A DNA stretch of 64,000 nucleotides from Serratia symbiotica (GTDB lineage: Bacteria > Pseudomonadota > Gammaproteobacteria > Enterobacterales > Enterobacteriaceae): assembly GCA_900380265.1 (NCBI GenBank), contig LR025083.1, positions 1,302,001-1,366,000 on the forward strand. The letters run 5' to 3'. Position numbers and translations under genes: made by a program. Below the pieces are notes generated by a model, which ran no database searches, was not told where the DNA came from, and saw only the letters and a program-made list of their open reading frames with translations. The number at the start of each line of letters is the position of its first letter. The first letter of the stretch is position 1. Shown in pieces: positions 9,466-22,400 of this stretch.

Positions 9466-10962
9466 TTAGCCCACACTATGTTCTAAGCTAATAGCCAAGA
9501 GCTTCTGTGCTTCCACGGCGAACTCTAACGGCAACCCAGAGAACACGTCCTTACAGAAGCCATTAACGATCATTGAGATCGCATTTTCCTCGCTAATGCC
9601 TCTTTGCCGACAGTAGAACAACTGATTTTCGCCAATCTTCGATGTTGTGGCTTCATGCTCTAACTGAGCGGTGTTATTTCGTGCCTCAATATAGGGAAAA
9701 GTATGTGCACCACTATGCGGCCCGATAAGCATCGAATCACACTGGGTAAAATTACGTGCATTGCCAGCGCCTGGCAGAACTTTTACCAAACCACGATAGG
9801 TATTCTGACTATAACCGGTGGAGATCCCCTTGGCAATAATTGTTGATTTGGTATTATTACCAATATGAATCATCTTAGTGCCAGTATCCGCCTGCTGATA
9901 GCCACTAGTCAGGGCGACCGAAAAAAACTCACCTATTGAATTATCACCTTGTAGAATGACGCTAGGGTACTTCCAAGTAATCGCCGAACCGGTTTCTGAC
10001 TGAGTCCAAGACATTTTTGAGCCAGCTCCTTCACACAGTGCACGCTTAGTGACAAAGTTTAGAATACCACTCTGATTTTTGTCTCCAGAGAACCAATTCT
10101 GCACCGTTGAGTATTTAACCTCTGCATCCTTATGCAAAATCACCTCCACTACCGCAGCGTGCAATTGATAATTGTCGCGTACTGGGGCAGAACAGCCCTC
10201 AATGTAACTAACATAACTTCCCTCATCAGCGATCAGAATTGTACGTTCAAACTGACCGGTTTTAGCAGCGTTAATGCGGAAATAGGTTGACAGCTCCATC
10301 GGACAATGTACGCCTTTCGGCACATAAACAAACGTTCCGTCCGAGGCCACTGCCGCATTCAACGCCGCAAAGAAGTTATCGTTGCCAGGTACTACACGGC
10401 CTAAATATTGGCGCACTAAATTAGGGTAGTCTTGAATGGCTTCACCAAACGAGCAGAAAATAACCCCGCTCTCTTCCAGTTGATCTCGGAAGGTTGTGGC
10501 AACGGACACTGAGTCAAAAATAGCATCCATTGCAACCTTGCCGCTTTCACGCACCGGCACGCCAAGCTGATTGAATGCCAACTCTACTTCGTGGGTTAAG
10601 TAATCTTTTCTAGCCACCGTGGCGTAGGCCGCTTTTTCACGGGGGTGCGCAGCACAAACATCCTCATCCCTCCCGCAGAAGGGTGCAGAATAATAACTGT
10701 AATCCTGATAGTTCAAGTCTGGGTAGTTAGGTTTGAGCCAGTGCGGCTCCTGCATCTGGACCCACTCTCTATAGGCTTTAAGACGGAATTCCAGCATCCA
10801 AAAAGGCTCGTTCCGCTTGGCCGAAATAGCGCGCACCACCTCTTCATTAATACCTGTTGCTAACTCATCAGTAGGCACGTGAGTAAAGAAACCCTCTTTA
10901 TAACGGCCTTCTCTAACCCAAGCCTGCATTTCATTAGGTCTTTCTATATTGCTTCTTGTCAT
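9466..10962 (-). CDS. sufB: SufB, Fe-S scaffold subunit
   Basis: Main scaffold of the Suf pathway; it receives sulfur from SufE and builds the nascent cluster. The product is 498 residues (E. coli has 495), starting [12 protein letters not shown]. It shows the conserved core [50 protein letters not shown] (sulfur-entry cysteine near 254) and [11 protein letters not shown] (cluster cysteine near 405), and ends [18 protein letters not shown]. The gene begins 14 nt after sufA and is complete. Confidence 0.97.
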   Translation of the reverse strand: MTRSNIERPNEMQAWVREGRYKEGFFTHVPTDELATGINEEVVRAISAKRNEPFWMLEFRLKAYREWVQMQEPHWLKPNYPDLNYQDYSYYSAPFCGRDEDVCAAHPREKAAYATVARKDYLTHEVELAFNQLGVPVRESGKVAMDAIFDSVSVATTFRDQLEESGVIFCSFGEAIQDYPNLVRQYLGRVVPGNDNFFAALNAAVASDGTFVYVPKGVHCPMELSTYFRINAAKTGQFERTILIADEGSYVSYIEGCSAPVRDNYQLHAAVVEVILHKDAEVKYSTVQNWFSGDKNQSGILNFVTKRALCEGAGSKMSWTQSETGSAITWKYPSVILQGDNSIGEFFSVALTSGYQQADTGTKMIHIGNNTKSTIIAKGISTGYSQNTYRGLVKVLPGAGNARNFTQCDSMLIGPHSGAHTFPYIEARNNTAQLEHEATTSKIGENQLFYCRQRGISEENAISMIVNGFCKDVFSGLPLEFAVEAQKLLAISLEHSVG

Positions 10963-10976
10963 GTTAATTGCATCGC

Positions 10977-11348
10977 TTAAATACTAAAACTCTCGCCACA
11001 CCCGCAAGCATGCTGAGCTTTAGGATTGTGAAATTTAAAAACTTTATTTAACCCTTCTCGCACAAAATCTACTATAGTGCCGTCTATAAAAGGCATAGCT
11101 TTTAATGGCACGTAAAGTTTGGCTCCACTGCGTTCAAACAGTAGATCTTCATCGGCCAGATCACAACTCAAATCCAAAACGTAAGCAAATCCGGCACAGC
11201 CAGATTGCTTCACCGCCAACTGAATCCCTTTGGCCTCTGGCTGCTGCTGCATGAGTTTGATAATTTGTTCTACGGCGCTATCGCTAAGCGTAATGCCTTG
11301 CCAAATATTTTCAGACAAAGAAACAGTTCCAACATCTTCCGTTTGCAT
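10977..11348 (-). CDS. sufA: SufA, A-type Fe-S carrier
   Basis: Carries assembled clusters from SufBCD to client proteins. The start at 11348 (MQTEDVGTV, 123 residues) is chosen over an in-frame ATG at 11378 because a GGAAGG ribosome-binding site sits about 9 nt before it and because E. coli SufA has 122 residues. The three cluster cysteines are present, one in [10 protein letters not shown] near 48 and two in the C-terminal CGCGESF. This is the first gene of sufABCDSE. I could not identify confident OxyR, IscR, Fur or IHF sites upstream. Confidence 0.95.
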   Translation of the reverse strand: MQTEDVGTVSLSENIWQGITLSDSAVEQIIKLMQQQPEAKGIQLAVKQSGCAGFAYVLDLSCDLADEDLLFERSGAKLYVPLKAMPFIDGTIVDFVREGLNKVFKFHNPKAQHACGCGESFSI

Positions 11349-11378
11349 AGAGTTTACCTTCCGGTTGTATTTGCTCAC

Positions 11379-12552
11379 CTAAATAGGATGAGCTTATATG
11401 TTTAATGGTAAAGCGTATCACTTCAAGAACTCGTTAGGCGAGATGACAGCCTTAAGCGCGGCTTTCTGATTTCGCAGGCAAACTGCCCCTAACAGGCATG
11501 CTGCCTTTACGCAGTTTCGCATAAAGGAATCTCTCTAATCCTTATAATTTTTTACATACTGTCACCTCATTTTGGGTTTAAACCCTACCATTTCAAAAAA
11601 TCCAACACAAACCATGAAATACTTATTTTAACTGCTCGTTCTTATAAAATTTAGTCAACGAAATTATCAACATTAATCAACCTTAAACGAACTTTAATAG
11701 CCCGAGAATCAGTTAATGATTGGGATAATCAGTGTGATGTGCGGCGCGCATCCAACCCTCCATCTCATTACATATAATGAGGTACAGCCATGCAGCGCAT
11801 AATATGCGCTATTCCATGACATCAGCTACCACGGACTGGTAGCTATGTTTATTTACACCCTACTGTTTTTCGCTCCTCATCAATACAGGTAACCTGTTAT
11901 TAAATTGCAGGACGTCTACAGTCCTAAGGCTTTGCCAAGTTCTAGGCAGAACAGATGTCAAGTTTAGATAGCAAGATGGTATCTTGGATTCGCGAACATC
12001 AGTTTCAAATTGGTTCATGCAACTTCAGCAGCTAATCATTTAGGCATCATTGATAGATGTGCGCAGCTCTTCTGATATTCACGACTCCATCAGTTTATAT
12101 AATAGAGCTCCATAAATAGATATGATAGATAGCGCATGATTCTGCCTTTAAGGCAGCTTATTTCCTGTAGCAGACATCAACTCACTGACCAAAAGAATTT
12201 CTAGCTAGGTGCTGTAACAACGTATACTGTGAAATAGCTAATACATATCGCGTGAGTTTAAACCATTCCCACTACTGCATGACTAAGTAAATAGCAGTCA
12301 TATTACAATAGCCAATGCTGAGGTTTTTAATTTAGAGAAAGAGGTGAAAGTCGCCGACCATTGTTTAGCGCTAGCTCAGTAGTGTTCCAAATTAACATTA
12401 ACATCACCGCCTTTATCTGCTGTAGCGTTCACAAAAATGGCTTTAGCGATTCATGTGCCGACACTACCTACACTTTGCTCACTATATCACCCTGCTATCG
12501 TGCTGTACTATAGCAGAAGTATACTACCAATACTGAATCACCCCTAAAGCAG
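11379..12552. other. suf upstream region and unrecognised decayed DNA
   Basis: No gene is recognised. The first 200 nt should contain the suf promoter on the reverse strand, but no convincing -35/-10 pair or operator stood out. By E. coli order the rest would hold ydiH, menI (ydiI) and the 3' end of ydiJ; I found no peptide block to prove it. Confidence 0.45.
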
Positions 12553-12593
12553 CACGCCAAATATTCTCCACGCAGTGAAGAATATTTGGCGTG
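12553..12593. repeat. Perfect 15-bp hairpin with 11-nt loop
   Basis: Arms CACGCCAAATATTCT (12553-12567) and its complement (12579-12593) are perfectly paired. There is no T-run, and it lies inside decayed DNA near the expected 3' end of ydiJ. I see no other function. Confidence 0.5.
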
Positions 12594-12828
12594 GCGTGCA
12601 GGTTGATAACATTTAGAAAATTTTAATATGTTACGCCTACCGTTCTGTAAAAACAGTAGCAGTCATGTAGAAAATGATGTCTCAACTAATTAGACAAAGT
12701 CTACACACATCTTGTTATCATTAGGCCCTAATAACCGAACATTCTACGATCAGTGTATATCTTGCACGGTGTCAGCTGTTTATTCCTATTAATGAATTAA
12801 ATGTTATAATGACGCATTCTAGCTCGAG

Positions 12829-12951
12829 CCACCCTAACCCGGCTAGGGTGGGAAGAATCTGTGGATCTGTCATCCTAACAGCCATCCAGCTCACTACGTG
12901 AGCTGGATGGGCACGGGAAATCGAACGCTGTCTCTGCGCGAAGCGACAGCG
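12829..12951. repeat. Cluster of three short hairpins
   Basis: Three inverted repeats lie side by side: CCACCCTA/TAGGGTGG (12829-12851), a perfect 13-bp stem with a TAC loop whose ascending arm is CCATCCAGCTCAC (12882-12910), and CGCTGTC/GACAGCG (12926-12951). GC content is higher than in the surrounding desert. They overlap the part of the ydiJ relic that should encode the Fe-S region. Confidence 0.45.
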
Positions 12952-14431
12952 CGCACAAGTTTCCATTTTTTTAGACAATATGTTTTCATACATGACTGAA
13001 TAATAGGTTCTGCAACGTAAACAGCTGAACGTAAATCAAGATCGTGAAGTTCCATCTGGGTTAGGTAGAGCAGCCTTTACAAAACGGGTAGAATTTCTGC
13101 ACTTAGTACAAGAAATTCTACGTAATCTAAGCTGCGTGCTGATTTTTGAGGGTGTCTTGATTCAGCTTCCGAGAGTTGAAACGTTGCTGCGCCAACACTT
13201 CCTCCAGCGTAATGGGTCTCTGCTGTTCCTGAGGGAACAGCGCGACACATTCATGTACTAGTTTGGTTTAGATCAAAGCTGAAGCCTAAGGAAGTACCTT
13301 CCACACTATTTAATCGCACATTAATACACAGATCATCTGTGGAGATCTGCCTATCTGGCTTATTACACTTAATGGCCTCTGGTCTCATTAATCGCGCGAC
13401 TTAAATCATGTTCACATCAATCTTGCATAATTGGAACTATTATCTGGATTGATTCTTTTTTGAAGATAGTTTTATTCCATATCGCCCGGGACCCCTGTGC
13501 TGCATGGGCGAGGTGCTCTCTTGGATGCCCAAAGCGAGTAATCCAGATTGAGTGATTAGCAATATTTTCTGATCGCAAACCTGATATATCATTTTTCCTG
13601 CTATGCATCGCACCAGATTCATGCTAGGCGGACCTGCAAAAATACTAGGGTCGGCGTGACTTGCAATAGTCGTAACTCACGTTTATGAGTATAAACCAAT
13701 AGGTGGAAATTAGCACTCTAATTCGTTAGACGATTCGATCGCGTACATTGATCATTAATCAATGAATCGAATTGCCTTGCTATTTAACATTAGCTAATAA
13801 GCTTTAAAAATATCTGAGATATATTCAATACTTACCAGAGCACCGTAGAGCTGATAGTTGATCACGCACTATACCCAGGAGAGAGCAGATCATCACATCA
13901 TCAATGCAGGTTGTTTGGCTACCGTTCAATCTATGCCTTCTAGAGTCTAGCGCAGTAGACAATATTCAAATTTATCATATTTATGAGGAAGCGTAGTATT
14001 TAGTACTTTAGCCGAAAACTAGACTATATTCTTACTTACGATATACATCAACTGATGACTGATCGCGTCTAGGCAGAGCGCTTTGTCGGCACACAAATGG
14101 CTCTTTCCGTAATACGACATCAATGGCATTATATTTAGCTTTAACCACTTGGGAGTTGTAATCACGGCCATGTTTTAGTCACGCTGTACTGATAAAAACC
14201 ATGTAACTCCGTAGCTAGTCACAAACGCCTCAGAGCTAAAGTTTACAGATCGTGAATGAATAAATGCCGAAAATCGTACTGTATTAGCCAATCGGCTGGC
14301 TCTGGGAAAGTTTTCCAGGTAACCAGAATGTTAGTCATAACAACTCTTCGGATCCTGAGATTATACGCACTCTTTATCAATATCAGAGCACCATCGCTGA
14401 CAGTGGTGTTGGCAGAGCGAAAGGGTGTCAA
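12900..14431 (-). pseudogene. ydiJ: ydiJ relic (FAD/Fe-S D-2-hydroxyglutarate dehydrogenase type)
   Basis: Short peptides matching E. coli YdiJ occur in the right order on the reverse strand, in shifting frames. FPEPADWLIQYDFRHLF (about 14,255-14,310) resembles FPKLNRFLTGYDLRHVF. HPREHLAHAAQGSRA (about 13,490-13,535) matches PPEHLADYIAEFRA with exact spacing. QQRFNSRKLNQ (about 13,160-13,190) resembles AAFDPHNRLNPG. A block with LC...CPS near 12,900-12,960 may be its Fe-S segment. The gene normally encodes about 1,018 residues, and the 3.9-kb gap between sufA and ydiK is the right size for ydiH-menI-ydiJ. Stops and frameshifts make it non-functional. Only the matched blocks are firm; the outer limits are not. 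Confidence 0.6.
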
Positions 14432-15208
14432 TTAACGCTTCTTCTATCTCCACTCGTCCATCAAGTATCACGGGTTTTAAAATAGAACAACAAACCTTGT
14501 TTATAGGCACCGGCATAGATCATGCTAGCTAGCGTCACGATGTTGGGTATATAGAAAAACCCGGTTCAAAAGAGTAGCATAATAGGTACAGAAACTTATT
14601 AATGTAATAGTTGATCGAACAGATTCAACCAGCCGAACTTTTTTGTTATATTCCAATAACGCGCTTTCTCTTGGTGTAGTGCAACATGCCTATTATTATT
14701 CCACACTAAGCCACTAGCCGTGATATCAGTCCCCAGCTCGTTGTAATGAAGGCAAAACAGATAAACTGTCCTTATGCAGTAAGATGGGGTCTCAAACCGA
14801 CATCGTGGGTCAAGTGAAGAAATTTATAATAAGCAACTACCTCCCGCCAATACTGCATACCTGGCGTCCACTATCACTATTAAATCCATATTAATTAAAT
14901 CTGCCAAAAAATAATACATTCATTTAACAAAGATGAATATCACGACCAATCACTGATATCATTGGATTTTTAACTTTGCCCTTGCTCTTGCCTACTAAAT
15001 AAAGTTAAGAGCCTATTTGATTAAGCTGATTTATTTCCCATTTAAGCCTTGAGCTGTACTCAGAACAACTAGATTTTCCCTGTGCCCTGGGATGGTTTCG
15101 CACTGCTAATATGCAAGATGGCTGCAATAATATGGGCTTCCTATTGTAGGATATGACTAGGACAGGAAACGGGTGTTTATTCAAACTACTTTATCTTTAT
15201 ATTGCCAA

Positions 15209-15227
15209 CCTACTCAGTTAGAGTAGG
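15209..15227 (+). promoter_or_regulatory. Short palindrome upstream of ydiK
   Basis: CCTACTC and GAGTAGG form a perfect 7-bp inverted repeat around AGTTA, just before a TATACT hexamer at 15,228-15,233 that could be the ydiK -10. A TTGCCA upstream is spaced 20 nt, which is long for a -35. It may be an operator or chance. Confidence 0.3.
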
Positions 15228-15337
15228 TATACTTATTATGCCAACTCCATCACAAATATGTACTTTGCTATGGAAATTGGTAAAAATAAACCATGATGAT
15301 GCAGTGCCACGAAATAAATTTCTAAAAGAGACAACTG

Positions 15338-16438
15338 ATGACAGAACGGCAATACCGATACGATGTACCACGAATTATTTTTAATGTACTGTTTATTGTT
15401 ATCATGATTATAGCTAGTTTTTGGGTTATCCAGCCGTTTATTCTCGGGTTAGCCTGGGCGGCAATGGTGGTGATCGCAACCTGGCCATTGCTAATTAAAT
15501 TGCAAAACCTCATGTGGGGAAGACGCTCACTGGCAGTGATGGCGATGACGCTACTACTAATCTTGTTTTTCATCCTGCCAATTGCTCTTATAATCGGGAG
15601 CTTGGTGGATAACAGCGCTCTTTTTATCGCTAGGGCTGGTACACTCAGCAAAATGCATATGCCTAATCTTTTTTGGCTCCAATCCCTACCGATGTTCGGT
15701 GATAAAATTTATAGCAGCTATCATACCTTAGTCAATACTGGAGGTGCTGCAGTGCTAGCAAAAATACAGCCGTATTTTGGTCAAACTGCCACCTGGCTTG
15801 TCTCCCAGGCGGCATATATTGGGCACCTACTTTTCCACTGCACGCTGATGTTGTGCTTTAGCGTGATACTTTATGCGCGAGGTGAACACGTGGCGATGGG
15901 CATCCGCCATTTCGCCGTCCGTTTGGGTGCTGAGCGCGGCGATGCAGCGGTTCTGCTGAGCGGGCAAACAATTCGTGCAGTGGCGCTAGGCGTTGTAGTT
16001 ACAGCACTTGTACAGTCAGTGTTAGGAGGGATCGGATTGGCATTGAGTGGTATCCCAGCCGCTACTTGGTTGGCGCTGTTAATCTTTATCTGCTGTGTGG
16101 CACAATTGGGAGCGCTTCTTATCCTTGTACCAGCCATCACCTGGCTATACTGGAATGGTGACACCACTTTAGCTACAGGCCTTGTGATATGGAGTGGCGT
16201 GGTCGCCACGTTGGATAACGTCCTCCGCCCCATCCTGATCCGGATGGGGGCTGATTTGCCCACGCTATTGATCCTATTAGGCGTGATTGGCGGTCTGCTG
16301 GCCTTTGGTTTAATTGGCCTATTTATCGGTCCTGTTGTTCTTGCCCTCTCCTACCGCCTACTCACCGCCTGGGTGAATGAGGCGGCTAATCCAACCAGCG
16401 CGCTGCAAGATGTGACAAGAAATCTGGAAGAAAGCTAG
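15338..16438 (+). CDS. ydiK: YdiK, AI-2E (PerM) family membrane transporter
   Basis: Inner-membrane protein of the AI-2E/PerM exporter family, whose substrate in this branch is not established. The product is 366 residues (E. coli YdiK has 370) and aligns by eye over its length, for example QPFILGLAWAAMVVIATWPLL near residue 29, RAVALGVVVTALVQ near 212 and RMGADLPTLLILLGVIGGL near 301. About eight hydrophobic segments are visible: a pair at 13-50, one at 67-90, one at 155-175, and four or more between 210 and 345. It is isolated, with dead DNA on both sides, so its retention suggests a needed function. It is complete, with no broken motif. Confidence 0.93.
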   Translation: MTERQYRYDVPRIIFNVLFIVIMIIASFWVIQPFILGLAWAAMVVIATWPLLIKLQNLMWGRRSLAVMAMTLLLILFFILPIALIIGSLVDNSALFIARAGTLSKMHMPNLFWLQSLPMFGDKIYSSYHTLVNTGGAAVLAKIQPYFGQTATWLVSQAAYIGHLLFHCTLMLCFSVILYARGEHVAMGIRHFAVRLGAERGDAAVLLSGQTIRAVALGVVVTALVQSVLGGIGLALSGIPAATWLALLIFICCVAQLGALLILVPAITWLYWNGDTTLATGLVIWSGVVATLDNVLRPILIRMGADLPTLLILLGVIGGLLAFGLIGLFIGPVVLALSYRLLTAWVNEAANPTSALQDVTRNLEES

Positions 16439-19400
16439 GTATGAATTCCACCCAGCTTGTCAGGCAGACACTTCCTTTACTCCTATCTTATAAAGAACTA
16501 AATTTCACTTCAAAATAAAATTTTCTTTTATTAAGGTTATTAACCGTACTTATCGCATTTTGCTATTATAATAGCATTGCATGAATTTCTATCTGTAGTA
16601 TTTAATCGATTATTTATAAATATTTCAAACATTAGACGCACCAACTTAGGTATACTCTTTTATAAATGAGTTTGTAAATCACTACACTCCCAATCAGGAC
16701 ATATTAAATAAAATTACCGATTCCTATATCGTGCATATAGCACGAATTGAGATTATGAATTGTATCATATAATAATACAATATTGAATAGCAGAAGATAA
16801 GTAACTATTGACAAGACTTGAAAATTGACCAGCACCTATCTATTTAGTACAAAAAGAACCTTTCTCGCTTTTAAAACTAAATGTAATATTGAATTTTCAA
16901 CTCATAATATTATTAGGCAGTGACTGAAAATTTATAAATATCGGAGATATGTATATAGATGTTAGTAAAATAGCGAGATAGTGCTTATCTGGGCGCGAAG
17001 CTTGCCCATACTTCTATCCGGCTTATCTTAAAATATTCTTAATAACGGTTATATTAATAATCGATATCTGAATTAGGTTCTTTATGAACTGATATTTGTA
17101 AAATCTTTTTAAACAAAATAAAGGGAAAGGTAATTGATTCGCAAAGGCATACACTATGATCATAAATCTTCTTGCACTAGATACTGTCATTAGCAGTATC
17201 CTCTATAATTTTAACGAGATTGGACCAATTTGCTATATAAATAACAAATTTAGTGATATATGCTCACTACAAAGTCCTTATCGAATCCTATGCATCGTAA
17301 TAACATTAACCCATTGTTTGCATCATCAATACAACTGTTAAGCTGGTGATTACAGAACTGTCTGTGACCAGATGAATTTGTTATAATAACTACCATCATG
17401 AAAAGCGAATTCGGTAAAATGGCTCCATTTATCCTTAAACGCAACTTAAACGCAAAACAAGATAATGAGCATGCGCCACAGATTGTACGCAATTATGGTA
17501 GGTCTAGAAACACACAACTTATCAAGACTAATTAACCTCTTCAATAATAAACTGATCTGCTACGCTATTCAGTAAAGCCCGTAATCAAGTCACAGCCATC
17601 CTAGAGAGGACACTCCAGGAGCTGGAGTGAGAAGATGGATAAATTTAATACTCGGATTAGGTTGGCAATGATCAGATTTGCATCTACTAGCAAAGACTGA
17701 GTCCACATAGGTTATGCAGATCATCTCGCATCAAGCATCCTTCCTGGGCCATTCAGTATCAGAGAGGCACGTCAGAACACTCAAAAAGTGGTATTGTACC
17801 TTAGGCTTTCATAATCATTTCTGAACTCACCTAAGCAGTAACCGAATACGCCATTATTATAATCTTAAATATATGATCTTATCACTACAATTAAGCCCGT
17901 GTGAATACTGAATTTCAATACGGGGAATCGTAGATTCCAGGATCCCTAACTTGATAGAAATAATCTATTTATTACGTATTTTATCTTTAATGATATTAAC
18001 CCACTATTTTAGTAAATTTCCCGTTAAGAAAGCCCATGAATAGCTTAAGCCACTACCTAGAATATCGGTAGAGATATGTATCTCATCAGAAATCCCTGCC
18101 TATTAGTAGAAGGGTATCAACCGTATCCATATACATAATTCATAACGGGCTCTCTTCGGTATTAGTCTCAGAAGAAGAGCAGCTCCCTTCATTCATCCCT
18201 CTCACATGTCCTACTTACTTTATCAAGTAATAAATATTTTTTACATATTCTTTTACATATTCTTCTATTATTGAATTTTCATCTTTTCTCAATTTTACGT
18301 TAGTCCATTGGTATCAGAACCGTTATTCTCCAAGTTAGGGATAGCCATAGAAGATCCGGTATTTTTAAAGAAATCCAATAACTCAAAATCTTTTTTATTT
18401 TTGGCAAGTATACTAGATACTAAATCGAGTTAAAAATCAGTGCATTCTTTTCTTGCGCCTTCAGCCACTTTCAGACGTGAATGAGATCTAAGCGCAAACC
18501 TGATATGGAATACGCAGCAGGTATCAGAACATGATAGTTATGTTACCACAAAGGGAATGGAGATAGCGCTAGAACCAATCAGTTCTGTATCGATGTTAAT
18601 TTACACGGAGACAAGCCAAGCTTTACCTGCTCTTTCTTACTTCCATGGGCAGTTCTGCTTTTCTAATTAATTAAACAAACATTTTCATTGCCCGTAACTT
18701 CACATTTTCAGTGAAGAAAAAAGATAAATATCTTTAACAAGATCTATTCATATTTCAGTGCCAGAGCAACACTGAAGACGTTCTATGACTAACTCTATTC
18801 CGACTCTGGCTAGCTGCAAATTAGGTCACGCTATACGATCCGGCTATCAGATGTTTGGCAAGAAGGCATTATGATAATGAGAATACGCCAGATAGAATTA
18901 CCTTAATTTAATACTGATAAATACTCATAGATCACCGTAATCAGTATTACCCTTTAACTCCTTAGTACTGATCACTTCTTATTTATCATCTTTCCACACA
19001 CTATACTATATGTTAAATATATCACAATTCCAAAGACTTCCTGAGTGTCATGGCCAGGCACCCTTAACTAACTACTTAGTAAAAACCGCGCTTGCAACCC
19101 AGAATAACGAAATAAACGAGATCAAGAGCATATGCTTTTATACCTTACTTTTACGAATTACTGTTAGCTATCGCTAGCTTGCAATTCAAAGCTAGCTCTT
19201 GCAACAGCAAGATAAAGGGCACAATCCCGACCATATTACTATGCAGGCAAGGTGTGCCTACATGGCTATTATGACATCAGTTGCACTACTTCTTCTATTA
19301 ATATCAGGCATGAAAATTTTGGTTTGGTTCCAGTATCAAGCCTATCACACACCGTACTTTGATGTGGATTTAGGCTAAACTGGTGCTGGGGTAATAGATT

Positions 19401-22400
19401 TATAGAGAAGAAAAACAGTGTTTTTTCTTACAACCAAGCTCAACGCCAGAACCGGTAGCTTAGATGCTTCATTGGATTCAACCGTTTATTGATAGCTAAA
19501 TCAGTACCTTGTTCCAATAAACAACCTCTGTCATAACCACAACAACGGAGCAAGTTATTGATGTTATCAATAATTTTATATTGCTTATGAATGGCGGAGC
19601 CAGGCAAATACTTTCCACTTATATGATCACACGGATCAACCGTGTAGATTTAAATACTATTACTATAAAGTGACAGGCAGGAGTTGTGCAATACTAAATA
19701 GCTAGTCAGCTATCAGCTGGTAACTTAAAGATGTGCTATAAGATACCGCTCTCCCTCTTTGTATAAACATGAATAAATGAATAACGAGGAATGAAAGCTA
19801 CCAACAGATCACAATCGATTCTCTAGAGAATACGCGCGTAATATAGTTATATTCCTTGGCGTTATCGGAGGGGGCTTATCGATACTCACACTGGCCATCA
19901 TGCCCACCGTTTCATAGTAATACCCGCAAGGTACTTGCCTAGCTTGAACACATTAACATTACCCACCATCTATTACTTACAACTATCATTCTTTGCATGC
20001 ACTAGTAGCACTACTATGCCCTCATCTAAAAGAGATACGGGTTTAACCCTTGATTCTCGAAGTAGACTTTCTTCTTTTCTTCACCCAATGGCTACTACCT
20101 CTGCTATTAGCGCAATGAGGGAAGACGCTGGAACGCCATAACATGCAGCTTTTTGAAGATCAGGGAGATACCTCAGATCACTCGTACAGAACCGACAGCT
20201 GATCTGCTAGCGTCGATTACGTTGATAAACGCCAGAAAAGGAGAAGAACCCCGCTTTTGTGAGGTTCAATCTAACTAACCCTTTACTCTTAGCAGAGTAC
20301 CGTACGCACAAAACGACTTCGAATAACGTAAAATAACTAACATCCACTCGTTATTCTCGCTCTTCATCTGCGAGAAACTGACAGTGTAACAAGCCTTCTC
20401 GCTGTTTACGACGAATTACTCTTTCAGGCGGATAACAGTGCGCAAACGGAATTTCAGGGCACCTAGCTGGTGGAACACCATATTCCTTCCGTTATCAAGC
20501 GTGTCTACGTGCAAATCTTCACCGGAAAGATCCAATACTTAATTTCGCTGCAAGTGAAATGAGTATAGTTAATCTCCGCTTTAACTAGCACCTACCCGAA
20601 AATACGATCGCTGAAACTTGTGTTTCTCATACACTAACTAAAGGCGGCATTACACCAAACTAACATTTTCCTCTAATTGTAGGAAAATCCTTCAGCGCTG
20701 TGGACAGCGTACAGAATGACCAGCTAATAACTCGCTGAAATCAGAAGATCATTGTGCTATCAGCCAAGGCTGTTGCGGCATGCAACCTGCATGTATCCGT
20801 TGCATTATGCTAGTTATTACATCGACACTACTCGCATCTAGTTCAGTATTGCAAGGTACTGCCTTAATAGAAGTAGGTTACTGATATTCCCTTCACAATT
20901 GACTTCTCTAATCAAGTAGCTGCCCGGAATAGTATTAACTTTCACCTAAGACGTTTACAAACCTGTTACAATCGGCTAACTTGCTAACTCATGGTGAGAA
21001 AATTTTTCCTCTAGCACTAGCACTGGCACTAACTGAGGTAGGACTCGTTTCAATTATCCGGAAACGACATTAAAATGGTTAATCTTCCTAGCTATACTAC
21101 CCGCCAACGACGCAATAATCAACTTGCGCGCTAAGTAAGCGCAACGAACAGGACAAGCAACTGAGCATCTGCTACCATCTGCATCCATTAACGCTGCCAA
21201 AATAAAAGATTAACCATTAAGGCACTTATTGGTTGTAAACTATGCAATTTTGAAACTATTACCTGCCAGATTAAAACACATGGAGGATGCTCCCGGAATC
21301 TTCTGGCAGAGATCCAAAACGACTCTGCATTATCAGCGACTACGCACTATTTGTGTTCTAATTATTCGCAATACCAATGATGCTGCTGAGACTTATTGGC
21401 TTATTAGTTCGATGCGCTGAGCTTACACTAACAGGCTCCTGCCCTTGCTGTTAATTTATCCCATCAGCGGAAGTAATTGAGGTTGTCGGTCACTATTATT
21501 ACTTGGATACAATATCATTAATCACTTCTCTATGAGAGCCATCCGCGTAATTATGATGTCAGTAACGATTAAAAGTTGCGTCATCTCTTACCATCAATAA
21601 TAGATAACATTCACAAATCACAGTTCGTGATTTTGATAAGCACCATTCGTTTATCCGGCCGACGTGCTCCTAGCATACGGAAAACCTAGCAATTGGAGCT
21701 ATTCAGTTAGGCAGTTAATAACCAACTATAAAGGAATGAATCTCTTCATTAGTACGCTGCAGTTGTTATTAGTAAGCGCACTGCTGTTCAACTTTCCGGT
21801 GAAGTGGTTGTGTCGAGGTCGTACTGACGTATCTGCTACGCATAGCTCTCGCTGCTACTCACCACCGCCTTCCTCCCTTCGCCCGCATAGGCGAAAAAAT
21901 GTTGCCTGTTAGTAAACTAGATTATGAGGCGTACTATCTATGGATTTAAGAACACTGATAGGTGTGTTCATTAGCTCTAACTGTTTACCCTTTTCTCGCG
22001 TCACACTCTTCGGCAACTGCGTCAGCTCTCTGAAGAAGCGCTCTTAGGGAACGCCATGACTAGAGGGAATTGTAACGTGAAAGTTCTCATGACTTAGGTT
22101 CTTTACGTCTTTCCTGCTATCAATCCAGATAAGCATCAATCTTTCATTGCTTCTCACAACAAACCTTCCTATTTAAAACCCCTACTCAATGAAGCGTGGT
22201 ACGCGACACCTGTGCCCTGCAGAGTTAAGACTGGAAACTAATGGTTCCTCTTAAAACAATTACTGTCTAATGATATTCTATCTTTTATTCGTAGCCTTCT
22301 CTGTGGACTAGGTAATAGAATCACTGGTAGGACTTAAATTATTATTCATATTACAGGTCTTGCATTTATATTTTATCTATGGCACAGCGGGCACCCAAGA

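Noticed and set aside
11349-11378. An upstream start for sufA at 11378
   Set aside because: The start at 11348 has a GGAAGG ribosome-binding site at good distance and gives the usual length.
19935-20141. A 68-codon forward frame
   Set aside because: Serine/threonine-rich composition and a protein-like complement suggest a shadow of a decayed gene; no assignment is possible.
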